DNA of 64,000 bases, from assembly GCA_963737745.1 (NCBI GenBank), contig CAVTTR010000007.1:372001-436000 (forward strand). Direction: 5' to 3'. This document shows, piece after piece, positions 8,988-17,395 of this stretch. How positions within the stretch are numbered: position 1 is the stretch's first letter; the number at the start of each line of letters is the position of its first letter. The stretch comes from Bog-473 sp963737745 (GTDB lineage: Bacteria; Actinomycetota; Acidimicrobiia; Acidimicrobiales; RAAP-2). Under the pieces are notes generated by a model. The model worked only from the letters and a program-made list of their open reading frames with translations, searched no databases and was not told the origin of the DNA. The position numbers and the translations under genes were made by a program.

Positions 8988-9689
8988 ATGAGTGAACTCA
9001 CGGGCCTCCGTGATGACGTCTACCGCCGTCCGCTGGCAACCGCGTTGGAGCGCCTCGGGCTGGGTCCGGGCTGGCGTTGCCTCGATGTCGGTGCCGGCGG
9101 TGGCGACGTCTCGGTCGCCTTGGCCGAAATGGTGGGACGCAATGGCCGCGTCTACGCCGTCGACAGTGACCCCTTGGCGCGCGACGAGGTCGCTCGCACG
9201 GCGGCGGCCCACGCCCAGGTAATCGCCCTCACACAGGCGGGCGAGGATCTGATCCTCCCCGAGCAGGTCGATCTGGCCTTCTGCCGCTTCTTGCTGCTCC
9301 ACGTCCACGATCCGGCCGTCGTGGTGCGGCGCATGGCCGCCGTGGTGAGGCCGGGCGGGTGGGTGGTGGCGCAAGAGCCGATCACCTCGGCCGGCCGCAT
9401 CGCAGGAATGCCGTTGTCAATGCCCGACGTTCCTCATCCCGATATCGGAGCCTGGCTTCCTTCCTTGGTTCGAGAGGCCGGACTCGAGGTCATCGACGCC
9501 TGGGCCGAGGCTCCGGCCGGCGTGGGTGAGGGACCAGTGGCCCGTTACCTCGAGTCGTTGACCGGAGTCGACCCCGAGGACGATCCCGTGGTGCTTCCCC
9601 CTTTAGTTACCGTCATCGGACGCCGACCGCCAATAGGGGGTTACGCGGCTGGTGACCAGGCCTCAGGGGACCAAGATCGCACCCTATAG
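8988..9689 (+). CDS. Class I SAM-dependent methyltransferase
   Basis: A 233-aa Rossmann-fold methyltransferase. Motif I is CLDVGAGGGDVSVALAEMVG, the acidic residue after strand beta2 is in VYAVDSDPLARDE, and the motif IV region is VDLAFCRFLLLHVHDP, followed by VVRPGGWVVAQEP. The arrangement resembles UbiE/ArsM-type small-molecule methyltransferases. The substrate is unknown. It is read toward the acyl-CoA dehydrogenase with a 9-nt gap, so the two may share a transcript. Confidence 0.87.
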   Translation: MSELTGLRDDVYRRPLATALERLGLGPGWRCLDVGAGGGDVSVALAEMVGRNGRVYAVDSDPLARDEVARTAAAHAQVIALTQAGEDLILPEQVDLAFCRFLLLHVHDPAVVVRRMAAVVRPGGWVVAQEPITSAGRIAGMPLSMPDVPHPDIGAWLPSLVREAGLEVIDAWAEAPAGVGEGPVARYLESLTGVDPEDDPVVLPPLVTVIGRRPPIGGYAAGDQASGDQDRTL

Positions 9690-9698
9690 GGTCGGGTC

Positions 9699-11310
9699 GT
9701 GACGCAGTCGACCTCACCCGGCCTCGCCGAGGCGTCCGGTGCGGTCGAGCTGGCCCAGAACCTGGTGGATGCGGCCTGTGTCGCGGTACGAGACGCCGGC
9801 GGGGTCGAGGCCAATCAGGTCGTGGCCTACGACGTGGCGCATGCCGCGGCGGCGGTGGCGACCGCTCGATCTGCTCTGGACTATGGCGCTCACGGGGCAC
9901 TCGAAGAGCGTCTGGCCTCAGCTTTTGTGGCCGATGTCCTGGCCGATCTCGTAGGCCGGGTCACGGGCAGAGAAGCGGCATGGGGAACGCAGACCGACTG
10001 GATCGCTCCGGCGGCTGCGTTCTTGCGGGCGGGCCGAGACCCCGCTGTGTTGGCCTCCCTGGCCAACGTCACGCCGCCGCACCATGTGGGGTCGGACTTC
10101 GAGCTGGTGCGCGAGACATTCCACCGCTTCGCGGTGGACAAGGTGCGCCCGCAGGCCGAACACGTCCATCGTTCCAATAGCGATATCCCCGAAGAGATCA
10201 TCAGTGGCCTGGCCGAGCTGGGCGGGTTTGGACTTTCGGTTCCCGAGGAGTACGGGGGCTTCGCCACCGGCGGGGAAAGCGACTACCTCGGCATGGTCGT
10301 GGCGACCGAGGAGTTGAGCTGGGGCTCGCTCGGCATCGGCGGGTCGTTGATCACCCGTCCCGAGATTCTCACACGGGCCCTTGTCTACGGCGGAACTGAG
10401 GCGCAGAAAAAGTATTGGCTGCCCAAACTGGCCTCGGCCGAAATACTCGCAGCCGTGGCGGTGACCGAACCCGATTTCGGGTCGGATGTGGCCGGCATCG
10501 TGACCTCGGCTACACCAACCGAAGGAGGTTGGCTCATCAACGGCGTGAAGACGTGGTGCACCTTCGCCGCTCGCGCCGATGTCCTCATGCTGTTGGCTCG
10601 CACCGATCCCGACCGATCCCTCACGCATCGCGGGCTCTCGATGTTCGTGGTGGAGAAACCTCGCGGCGATGGGCGCGGATTCGTGTTCACCCAGGACGCC
10701 GGGGCGCGGCCCGGGGGAACAGGGGTCGGGACGGCTCGAAGGGCGCCCCATCGACACGCTCGGCTACCGGGGCATGCACTCCTACGAGCTGTCCTTCGAG
10801 AACTGGTTCGTTCCCGCGGCCAACGTGGTCGGCGGACCGGACGGACTCGGAAGAGGCTTCTACCTCCAGATGCAGGGCTTCGAAAACGGACGGCTGCAAA
10901 CGGCCGCGCGCGCCCTGGGCATCATGCAGGCCGCCTATGAGGCCGCCGCGTCCTATGCCGCCAATCGCCTGGTCTTCGGATCCCCTATCGGCGACTATCA
11001 GCTCACCCAAGTCAAGCTCGGTCGAATGGTCGTGATCATCGCGGCCACGCGACAGTCGTCGTACCACGTGGCGCGGCTCATGGCTCGGGGTGAGGGCGCT
11101 CTGGAAGCATCCATGGTCAAGGCCTACGTGTGCCGGGCGGCGGAATGGGTCACCCGCGAGGCCATGCAGATCCACGGGGGCATGGGCTATGCCGAGGAGT
11201 TCCCGGTGAGTCGCTATTTCGTGGACGCCCGGGTGCTGTCGATCTTCGAAGGGGCTGACGAGACCTTGGCGCTGAAAGTGATCGCCCGCCGGCTGATGGC
11301 TGAGGGCTGA
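9699..11310 (+). CDS. mcd: Acyl-CoA dehydrogenase with N-terminal extension, probable methylsuccinyl-CoA dehydrogenase (frameshifted)
   Basis: A FAD-dependent acyl-CoA dehydrogenase of about 536 aa once one frame break is corrected. An alpha-helical extension of roughly 130 residues (AQNLVDAACVAVRDAGGVEA and following) precedes the core domain; such an extension is a feature of methylsuccinyl-CoA dehydrogenase. Core motifs are GLAELGGFGLSVPEEYGG, VAVTEPDFGSDVAG, MQIHGGMGYAEEFPVSRYF and SIFEGADETL. The frame changes at the G5 run 10713-10717: removing one G links FVFTQDAGARPG to EQGSGRLEGRPIDTLGY. The start is probably GTG 9699. Lyase and hydratase neighbours favour the ethylmalonyl-CoA pathway. 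Confidence 0.82.
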
Positions 11311-11318
11311 TGGGCTGA

Positions 11319-12257
11319 TCAGTGAGGAGTCCGCGTCAGCCCAGCGCGTTCGCCCCGACTGACGAACTTGATGGCCATTTTGCGACTGGCTTCGTCGATC
11401 ATCTCGTCACCGAACATGACCGCTCCCTTGCGGTCCCCCTCGGTGGCCTCACGGTAGGCGTCAAGGATGTCAAAGGCTCGGTCGAATTGCTCCTGGGTGG
11501 GTGAGTAGACCTCATTGAGGACGGCGGCCTGGTCCGGCGTGAGTGCCCACTTGCCGTCGTAGCCGAGCATCCGACTGCGCAGGGAGTACTGGCGAAGTGC
11601 CTCGAGCTCGCGCACCTTGAGGAAGGGGCCGTCGATGACCTGCAGCCCGTTGGCCCGACCGGCCATCAAAATTCGGCTGAAGACGTAGTTGAAGTGGTCG
11701 CCCGGGTACTCGGGAATCTCGATCCCGCCGGTGAGTACGGGCATCTCGATGCTGGCCGCGAAGTCTGCCGGACCGAAGATGATCGTCTCGAGGCGGGGCG
11801 ATGCGGCGCAGATCTCGTCGACGTTGATGAGACCACGAGCCGTCTCGATCTGTGCCTCGATCCCGATGTGACCCAAGGGAAGACCCGACTTCTTTTCGAC
11901 CTGGGTCAAGAGGAGATCCAGCGCCACAACTTCGGCGGCTGACTGGACCTTGGGCAACATGACCTCGTCCAGCCGCTCCCCGGCGTTGCCCACCACGTCG
12001 ATAACGTCGCCATAGGTCCACTCCGTGTCCCATGCGTTGACGCGGACGCACAGCACACGGTCGTCCCAGGCCAGGTTCTTGATGGCATCGACCACCTTGG
12101 CCCGTGCGCCTTCTTTCTCCAACGGCGCGACAGCGTCCTCTAAATCAAGGAAGGTCATGTCGGCCGGGACGGTCGGCGCCTTCGCCAGGAACCTCTCGTT
12201 CGACCCCGGGGTGGAGAGGCAAGAGCGTCGGGGCAGGTCGCGCGTGCGTGCAGACAT
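11319..12257 (-). CDS. mcl: HpcH/HpaI (CitE) family lyase, probable L-malyl-CoA/beta-methylmalyl-CoA lyase
   Basis: A 312-aa TIM-barrel CitE-type lyase. Visible motifs are RRSCLSTPGSNERFLAKAP, MTFLDLEDAVAPLEKEGAR (metal-binding acidic residues), VLCVRVNAWDTEWTYGD, MLPKVQSAAEV, GIEAQIETARGLINVDEI and IIFGPADFAASI. The C-terminal region SRMLGYDGKWALTPDQAAVLNEVYSP is typical of malyl-CoA lyases. It would cleave beta-methylmalyl-CoA to glyoxylate and propionyl-CoA, and malyl-CoA to glyoxylate and acetyl-CoA. It converges on the acyl-CoA dehydrogenase gene, leaving 8 nt between stops. Citrate lyase beta subunit is unlikely, since no CitD or CitF is nearby. Confidence 0.85.
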   Translation of the reverse strand: MSARTRDLPRRSCLSTPGSNERFLAKAPTVPADMTFLDLEDAVAPLEKEGARAKVVDAIKNLAWDDRVLCVRVNAWDTEWTYGDVIDVVGNAGERLDEVMLPKVQSAAEVVALDLLLTQVEKKSGLPLGHIGIEAQIETARGLINVDEICAASPRLETIIFGPADFAASIEMPVLTGGIEIPEYPGDHFNYVFSRILMAGRANGLQVIDGPFLKVRELEALRQYSLRSRMLGYDGKWALTPDQAAVLNEVYSPTQEQFDRAFDILDAYREATEGDRKGAVMFGDEMIDEASRKMAIKFVSRGERAGLTRTPH

Positions 12258-12272
12258 GGGACCAATGGTAAC

Positions 12273-12291
12273 AAACCCCTATCAGGGGTTT
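12273..12291. terminator. Short perfect hairpin between mcl and dienelactone hydrolase
   Basis: AAACCCCT-ATC-AGGGGTTT forms an 8-bp stem with a 3-nt loop, between the hydrolase stop and the mcl start (16 nt from the ATG). It could terminate the upstream hydrolase transcript, or be an operator for mcl. The T-tract is short, so efficiency as a terminator is doubtful. Confidence 0.4.
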
Positions 12292-12313
12292 TCCGGGTCT
12301 TCTTTCAAACGAA

Positions 12314-12993
12314 CTACGTCAAATGGGCGCGGAAGAACTCCAGGCTGCGTTCCCACAACAGACTGGCCGCCTCAGCGTTGTAGACCTCGGGACGGGTGTC
12401 ATTGAAGAAGGCGTGATCGGTGCCCGGGTACACAATGATCTCGACGTCCTTGCCGAGGGCGCGTAGCTGATCGCCCAAAGCTTCGGCAGCCTCCGGCGTG
12501 AAGAAGTCGTCTTCACTGGCGTAGTGCCCCAATACCGCCGCCGAGAGTGAGGAGTAGTCGGGTTGTGCATCCGGCCAAGGGATGACGCCGTAGCAGGGCA
12601 CCACGGCGCTGACCGCATCGGGGCGCTGCGTGGCCAGCACCAGAGCCAGTCCGCCTCCCATGCAAAATCCGATGACGCCGATATGGGGCCGTCCGCTCTG
12701 CCGTACTACTTCGTCGACCGCCCCACTCATGTCGCGCCCTGCCTGATCCATCTTCAGTGCCATCATCGCCTTGGCCGCTTCATCGGGCTCCGCCACCGTC
12801 TTGCCGTGGTACAGATCCGGCGCCAGGGCGACGAAACCCGCAGCGGCAAATCTGTCGCAGACGTCCCGAATGTGATCGACCAATCCCCACCACTCCTGAA
12901 TCACGAGGAGGCCGGGCCCGTGCCGCCTTCGGGCTTCGCGAGGTAGCCCACGCCTTTGGATCCATTGCTCGGGAATTCGATCATTTCGCCCAT
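12314..12993 (-). CDS. Dienelactone hydrolase family protein (frameshifted)
   Basis: An alpha/beta hydrolase with the dienelactone hydrolase triad: Cys in VIGFCMGGGLAL, Asp in ASEDDFFTPEA and His in PGTDHAFFND. The N terminus (MGEMIEFPSNGSKGVGYLAK, from ATG 12993) and the remainder (LLVIQEWWGLVDHIRDVCDR) are in different frames. A missing base near 12912-12917, within a GGGCCCGG stretch, explains the break, giving about 226 aa. The natural substrate of this family is often unknown. It lies upstream of mcl on the same strand, with a hairpin between. Confidence 0.85.
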
Positions 12994-13161
12994 GGAGCCG
13001 ACCGTAGTCTCCAACAGTCGAGGCCGGGAAGGGCTCCGCGCCGAGCGATCTCTATTTTCTTGGGAAAAGCCTCTAGCCAGCGATTTACTACCAGTGGTAG
13101 GAAGCAAAACGGCTATGTCGGCGCCCGGACCGTTTGAAACTTGGCGATTGGGGCAGTAAGA

Positions 13162-14325
13162 ATGTCCCCCATCGTGACTGACGTAGAGCGGCTTCGGAGC
13201 CACTCCACGCCCAGGTCAGCTCGGAGCTCTCGGGTGCTCCGGCGGGCGCTGTTGCCCGTTATGGCCGTTGTCACAGTGCTTCCTGGCACTGTGCTCCTTG
13301 TGACGCGCCCGGCCGCTGGTGACTCCATTTCGAGTGCCAAGGCCCAGGCGGCGCAGATCGAGTCCGAATTGACGGCGGCCCAGAACAAGATGTCGGCGCT
13401 CAGTCAGCAATACGACGCTGCGGCCTATCGCCTCCAACAGGTCAACAACAGCATCGCCGCCACCAAGGCCACCATCGCCGCCGATCAGAAGCAGGTGTCG
13501 TCAGACCGGGCTCGGCTTTCGAAGGCCGCCGTCGCCAACTACGTCTCCGATGGCGCGGCATCGAGTGACAATCCGATCTTCAGTGGCAACCAGAAGACGG
13601 TGGGTGCGGCCACGGAGTACAACCTGATCGCCGAGGGTGACATCAATCTGGCCGTGTCAAACCTGCACACGGCGGAGAACTCGCTCAACGCCCAGGAGGT
13701 GCAGCTCCAAGCGCAACAAGGGCAGGCCGAGCAGGCCGTGGCCACGGAGCAAGCCGCGGTGGCACAGAACGCCCAGGAAGTGCAGCTCCAGAAGAACGCC
13801 CTGGCGCAGGAAAACGGCAAAATCGCCACGCTCGTTGCCCAACAGCAACACGCAGCGGCACAGGCAGCGGCGGCCGCCGCGCAAGTTCGTCTTGCCTCGG
13901 CAAAGGCACAAGCGAGCGTCTCGCCGAACCTCAACAACTTCGCCCCCCCGCCGACGGCAGCCGGCGGGGCCGGAGCCGTGCAGGCGGCCGAGAGTCAACT
14001 CGGGGTTCCGTATGTCTGGGGAGCCGAGTCGCCGCGCGGATCCTCGCATCCGGGATTCGACTGCTCGGGACTCACTGCGTATTCGTGGGGTCAGGTGGGT
14101 GTGGGCCTCCCGCATTACTCAGGCGCCCAAATGAGCGACACCACGCCCGTCCCGCTCAGTGATCTGCAGCCGGGCGACCTTCTCTTTTACGGCCCCGGGG
14201 GCTCCGAGCATGTGGCGATGTACGTGTCGGCTGGCACGATGATCGAAGCCCCCGAGACAGGTCAGTCGGTCCACCTGACCGGACTGCGGCTCGGTGGCGG
14301 ATTCGTCGGTGCCGGCCGTCCCTGA
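13162..14325 (+). CDS. Secreted NlpC/P60 peptidoglycan hydrolase with coiled-coil N-terminus
   Basis: A 387-aa exported cell-wall hydrolase. A signal or anchor segment (LLPVMAVVTVLPGTVLLVT) is followed by a long Ala/Gln-rich coiled coil (residues about 60-250, e.g. SISSAKAQAAQIESELTAAQ) and a C-terminal NlpC/P60 domain. Catalytic Cys lies in GFDCSGLTAYSW and His in GSEHVAMYVSAGTMIEAP. The architecture matches RipA-type D,L-endopeptidases that cut peptide stems for cell separation. I chose ATG 13162; a TTG at 13141 is in frame. No clear Shine-Dalgarno or riboswitch was recognised in the 168-nt upstream region. Confidence 0.9.
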   Translation: MSPIVTDVERLRSHSTPRSARSSRVLRRALLPVMAVVTVLPGTVLLVTRPAAGDSISSAKAQAAQIESELTAAQNKMSALSQQYDAAAYRLQQVNNSIAATKATIAADQKQVSSDRARLSKAAVANYVSDGAASSDNPIFSGNQKTVGAATEYNLIAEGDINLAVSNLHTAENSLNAQEVQLQAQQGQAEQAVATEQAAVAQNAQEVQLQKNALAQENGKIATLVAQQQHAAAQAAAAAAQVRLASAKAQASVSPNLNNFAPPPTAAGGAGAVQAAESQLGVPYVWGAESPRGSSHPGFDCSGLTAYSWGQVGVGLPHYSGAQMSDTTPVPLSDLQPGDLLFYGPGGSEHVAMYVSAGTMIEAPETGQSVHLTGLRLGGGFVGAGRP

Positions 14326-14380
14326 CGTCGGGCGCGACGGCACGTTCGATTCGCTGTCCTAACCTGGCACTCGGCCAGCC

Positions 14381-15247
14381 ATGAAACCGATCCCCGTCCT
14401 TTTTCACATCGGGCCGATCCAGGTCCACACCTACGGCATCGGCCTGGCTCTCACCTTCTGGTTCGGTTTCACCTATTTCGAGCGGAGACTGCGAAAGAAC
14501 GGCTATCGAACCGATTGGTTCGTCAGCGTGTTTCTGTGGATCATCCTTTCTGCCGTGGTCGGGGCCAGGGCCTTGCACGTGCTCTCCAACTTGCACACCT
14601 ACGAGCAAAACCCGGGCCAGGTGTTTGCCATCTGGCACGGGGGACTCTCCTCGTTCGGGGGACTCCTCTTTGCGGTGCCGACCGGTCTCCTCCTCACGCG
14701 CCGACGCTGCCCGGAGTTGCCGATCGGCCGCGCCCTCGATCTCGTCGCGCCGGTGCTCCTGGCGGCGTGGGCCATGGGGCGCCTCCTCGGCCCCCAGCTC
14801 ATGGTGGCCGGCGGAGGGCACCAGACGCATCAATGGTTCGGCATGTACTACGCCGGCCAGTCCGGGCGGCGCCTTCCCGTGCCTCTCTTTCAAGCGGCTG
14901 AAGACTTTGGCGTCTTCTTGGTGCTGCTCTTCATAGAGCGTCGCCTGGCCCGATGGCCCGATGGGTCGATCCGGACCGGGTACCCGACCGGGACGGTCAT
15001 CGGCGCGGCCATGGTGCTCTGGGGGATCGAACGTGCGCTCGACGAGCATCTGTGGCTCGGCCAAGACGGTCGACTCGGCTCACTCCTCGTCCAGATCGCC
15101 GGGGTCCTGTTGGTCGTCGGCGGTGCCGCCGTGTTGTGGAGGACCCGCCAGCGCTGGCAGGCGTGGCTTCCGGCTTCAGACCAGCCCGCAGCGCCTCCGA
15201 TCTCTCCCCAGACGCTCCAAGAGGGTCCACCAGCAATCGCCCCGTGA
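14381..15247 (+). CDS. lgt: Prolipoprotein diacylglyceryl transferase family protein, divergent
   Basis: A 288-aa polytopic membrane protein with Lgt landmarks: FHIGPIQVHTYGIGLALTFW at the N terminus, GARALHVLSNL, and the loop IWHGGLSSFGGLL. Lgt transfers diacylglycerol to the lipobox cysteine of prolipoproteins. However, the usual GRxGNFxNxExxG signature is replaced by MGRLLGPQLMVAGGG, and the HPTQLYE motif by VPLFQAAEDFG. It is therefore a divergent member whose activity should not be assumed. It is read in the same direction as the NlpC/P60 gene, 55 nt away. Confidence 0.8.
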   Translation: MKPIPVLFHIGPIQVHTYGIGLALTFWFGFTYFERRLRKNGYRTDWFVSVFLWIILSAVVGARALHVLSNLHTYEQNPGQVFAIWHGGLSSFGGLLFAVPTGLLLTRRRCPELPIGRALDLVAPVLLAAWAMGRLLGPQLMVAGGGHQTHQWFGMYYAGQSGRRLPVPLFQAAEDFGVFLVLLFIERRLARWPDGSIRTGYPTGTVIGAAMVLWGIERALDEHLWLGQDGRLGSLLVQIAGVLLVVGGAAVLWRTRQRWQAWLPASDQPAAPPISPQTLQEGPPAIAP

Positions 15248-15358
15248 GGGGCCTAAGCTGCGCAAACCGAAGGACCGCACCGCTCATCTCGGGCTGGTCG
15301 GGGTCCTTCAGGCTCGGCGCTGACCCCGAACCCGGGCTCGCCGATGGATCGGAGGATC

Positions 15359-15586
15359 ATGGCATCAGCCGAATCTTCACATGTCGGTGCGCAACTCGAC
15401 CAGCACCACGCACCGGAGACCAACGGACGGATGTCGGTCTGCCGAAAGTGTGGGGCTCTGACCGACAGCCCCGTGGGCTTGCAGCACGTGCCTCATCCGA
15501 GCCAAGTCGGTCGCTCCAGCGACTGGTTGATCGCGCAGTCCCGGCAGCTGCAGATCGATCGTTTGCGAGAGCGACGGGCACCGTAG
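15359..15586 (+). CDS. Small CxxC protein, hypothetical
   Basis: A 75-aa open frame from ATG 15359, preceded by GGAGG. It contains SVCRKCGALTD, a CxxC pair that could be half of a metal site, and a basic C terminus (QLQIDRLRERRAP). It sits between lgt and the DinB gene on the same strand, in an otherwise uncoded 370-nt stretch. I do not recognise a family. The opposite strand has a longer open frame, but that looks like a shadow of the DinB and thioesterase genes. Confidence 0.45.
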   Translation: MASAESSHVGAQLDQHHAPETNGRMSVCRKCGALTDSPVGLQHVPHPSQVGRSSDWLIAQSRQLQIDRLRERRAP

Positions 15587-15619
15587 TGGTCGGACCTTCC
15601 TAAGGCACAAGAGGAGACG

Positions 15620-16138
15620 GTGGTCGAAGATATCGAGGATCCACGGCGCCAAGAGCCGTCTTTTCTGCTCGGCGAGCGCGACATGCTGGATCAGTGGCTC
15701 GAGTATCACCGCGTCACGTTGCTCCTCAAGTGTGAGGGTCTCTCCGACGAAGAGCGCAAAAGCCGCCCGGTGCCCAGCTCCAAGCTCTCGCTGCACGGGC
15801 TCGTGCGGCACATGGCCGACGTGGAACGAGGTTGGTTCCGCCGAGCGCTCTTGTGCGAGCCTGACGCACCCGCAATCTGCTGCGATCACGCGAGAGAAGA
15901 CAGTGAGTTCGAACCACTCGACGAGGCGGATTGGGACGACGACCTGAATGCGTGGCAAGACGAATGTGCAGCAAGTCGCGCCGCCGCGTCCACCCTCCCG
16001 CTTGACGCCACCGGTCTCCGGCAGGGGGAGCCCTGCTCGCTGCGGTGGATCTACTTGCACATGATCGAAGAGTACGCACGCCATAACGGGCATGCGGACC
16101 TGATTCGGGAACTCGTCGACGGAGCGGTCGGAAGTTAA
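15620..16138 (+). CDS. DinB family protein (DUF664)
   Basis: A 172-aa four-helix-bundle protein of the DinB/DUF664 superfamily, many of whose members are mycothiol- or bacillithiol-dependent metal enzymes. The helices carry the usual His pattern: LSLHGLVRHMADVERGWFRR and LRWIYLHMIEEYARHNGHAD, consistent with a three-His metal site. The start is GTG 15620 with GAGGAG upstream. Its stop overlaps that of the convergent thioesterase by 4 nt. Substrate unknown. Confidence 0.85.
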   Translation: MVEDIEDPRRQEPSFLLGERDMLDQWLEYHRVTLLLKCEGLSDEERKSRPVPSSKLSLHGLVRHMADVERGWFRRALLCEPDAPAICCDHAREDSEFEPLDEADWDDDLNAWQDECAASRAAASTLPLDATGLRQGEPCSLRWIYLHMIEEYARHNGHADLIRELVDGAVGS

Positions 16139-16809
16139 GAGGTGGGGCGTCGCCCCTCGATGAACAACCCCTCGGCCTCCGCCATGAGCACACCGTCGTG
16201 ATAGATGGCGGCCGAGGCCTGCACTTTGCGCCCGTCGCTGCCGACGAAGCGGCCAACCAGGTCCAGTTGAGCCGACAGCGGGACCGGCTTGAGGTAGCGC
16301 ACCGTCAACGTTCCGGTCATGGCCGGCCGCCCGGCCACGACGACGCCGATCCCCATCAACTCGTCGAAGAGCTGGGCGAGAACGCCGCCATGCACGCAGT
16401 TCGGGGGTCCCTCGTAGAGGTGGTTGTAAGTGACACGGCCACGAATCTCGGGCTGGCCGTTTTCTCCCTCCACCTTCCACAGCTCGACCGGAGGCGCAAT
16501 CGGGTTGGCAAAACCGATGATGGGGCTGCTCGGCAAGATGTCCCGGAAGTTCCCCGGCCAGTCCGCCAGGTTCGATATGGCCCGACCGTGCCGCGTGGCC
16601 CCGGCGCTGTTCTCCAACATCTCAGCGATCCGGTCCAGTTGGTCTGATGCCCGAGCAATCTCATCGTCGGGCGGTGAAGAGCCCACGGCCGCCGCACTGA
16701 CGCGCCGGATCGCGCTGGCCAGTCGATAGCGCGCTTCCTCGTCGTTCGAGGTCCGGCTCTCATTCGGCCCAGGATCATTGTGCATCGATGGTTGCAGTGA
16801 TTGGCTCAC
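16135..16809 (-). CDS. PaaI-type hot-dog fold thioesterase
   Basis: A 224-aa protein with a C-terminal hot-dog domain: NHLYEGPPNCVHGGVLAQLF, DELMGIGVVVAGRPAMTGTL, VRYLKPVPLSAQLDLVGRF and AEAEGLFIEG. The HGGVLAQLFDE motif is typical of PaaI/YbgC-like acyl-CoA thioesterases. The N-terminal 80 residues form a helical extension. It lies 34 nt after a conserved hypothetical gene on the same strand, downstream of the leuB-ilvE-cimA operon, so it may be part of that long transcript. Confidence 0.85.
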   Translation of the reverse strand: MSQSLQPSMHNDPGPNESRTSNDEEARYRLASAIRRVSAAAVGSSPPDDEIARASDQLDRIAEMLENSAGATRHGRAISNLADWPGNFRDILPSSPIIGFANPIAPPVELWKVEGENGQPEIRGRVTYNHLYEGPPNCVHGGVLAQLFDELMGIGVVVAGRPAMTGTLTVRYLKPVPLSAQLDLVGRFVGSDGRKVQASAAIYHDGVLMAEAEGLFIEGRRPTS

Positions 16810-16843
16810 CGGTGCTCGCCCCCCAAGCCCTGGCGCGTTCCTC

Positions 16844-17374
16844 TCAAAGAGGGGCGAGCGGTACAGTCGTCACGGGCACCATCTCGAGCTGCTGTCTGGC
16901 CTGCGTCTCCGCTGGTGTCAGCCGCAGGCTCTGCTCGGGAATGGAATCGACCAAGCGACGTTGGGCCACATAGTCATGCGAGACCGAGGAGAAGGCGCTC
17001 CGCCGGGCTGTCAGCAGTCCCTCGCTGACGTCTCCCATCAGGAAGCCCCACAGGCCCAGGGCCACCTGTACGTCGTAGATGCTGGGGGCCCGACCGAAGA
17101 GAGCTGCTCGCCGCGCCGCGATCAGGGCGGAGCCCACCAGGACGTCGTGCTCGTTCTCGCCCTCGGTGAGCTTGAGGTCGTGGGCAAAGCGTCGGGACAG
17201 CCGTAAGGCAAAGCCAGCGTCAGGACCGGGCGTGCCGACGCTGCGCCCTCTGAGCGCGGTTGGCGTCTTGAGTTCAGCGGGGCGATTGGGCGTCCAGGCC
17301 TCGGGCACGTGGAGATGACGGGCCGGCCGCACCTGGTCCGCCTCGGTAATGGGCACGAAGGTCGGCTGGGTCAT
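16844..17374 (-). CDS. Conserved hypothetical protein
   Basis: A 176-aa soluble protein with no catalytic motif I recognise. Notable segments are RPARHLHVPEAWTPNRPAEL, GPDAGFALRLSRRFAHDLKL and APSIYDVQVALGLWGFLMGD; the second half is predicted to be largely helical. It resembles a conserved actinobacterial family of unknown function. It follows cimA by 21 nt on the same strand, so it is probably cotranscribed with branched-chain amino acid genes. Confidence 0.75.
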   Translation of the reverse strand: MTQPTFVPITEADQVRPARHLHVPEAWTPNRPAELKTPTALRGRSVGTPGPDAGFALRLSRRFAHDLKLTEGENEHDVLVGSALIAARRAALFGRAPSIYDVQVALGLWGFLMGDVSEGLLTARRSAFSSVSHDYVAQRRLVDSIPEQSLRLTPAETQARQQLEMVPVTTVPLAPL

Positions 17375-17395
17375 GACAGGGCACGCTACTCGGGG

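Noticed and set aside
12994..13161. Possible ydaO-type riboswitch before the NlpC/P60 gene
   Set aside because: Such riboswitches often precede cell-wall hydrolases in actinobacteria, but the conserved sequence blocks were not recognised here.
15377..16480. 367-codon minus-strand frame across the DinB gene
   Set aside because: Overlaps the well-supported DinB and thioesterase genes; its protein is Arg-rich and featureless.
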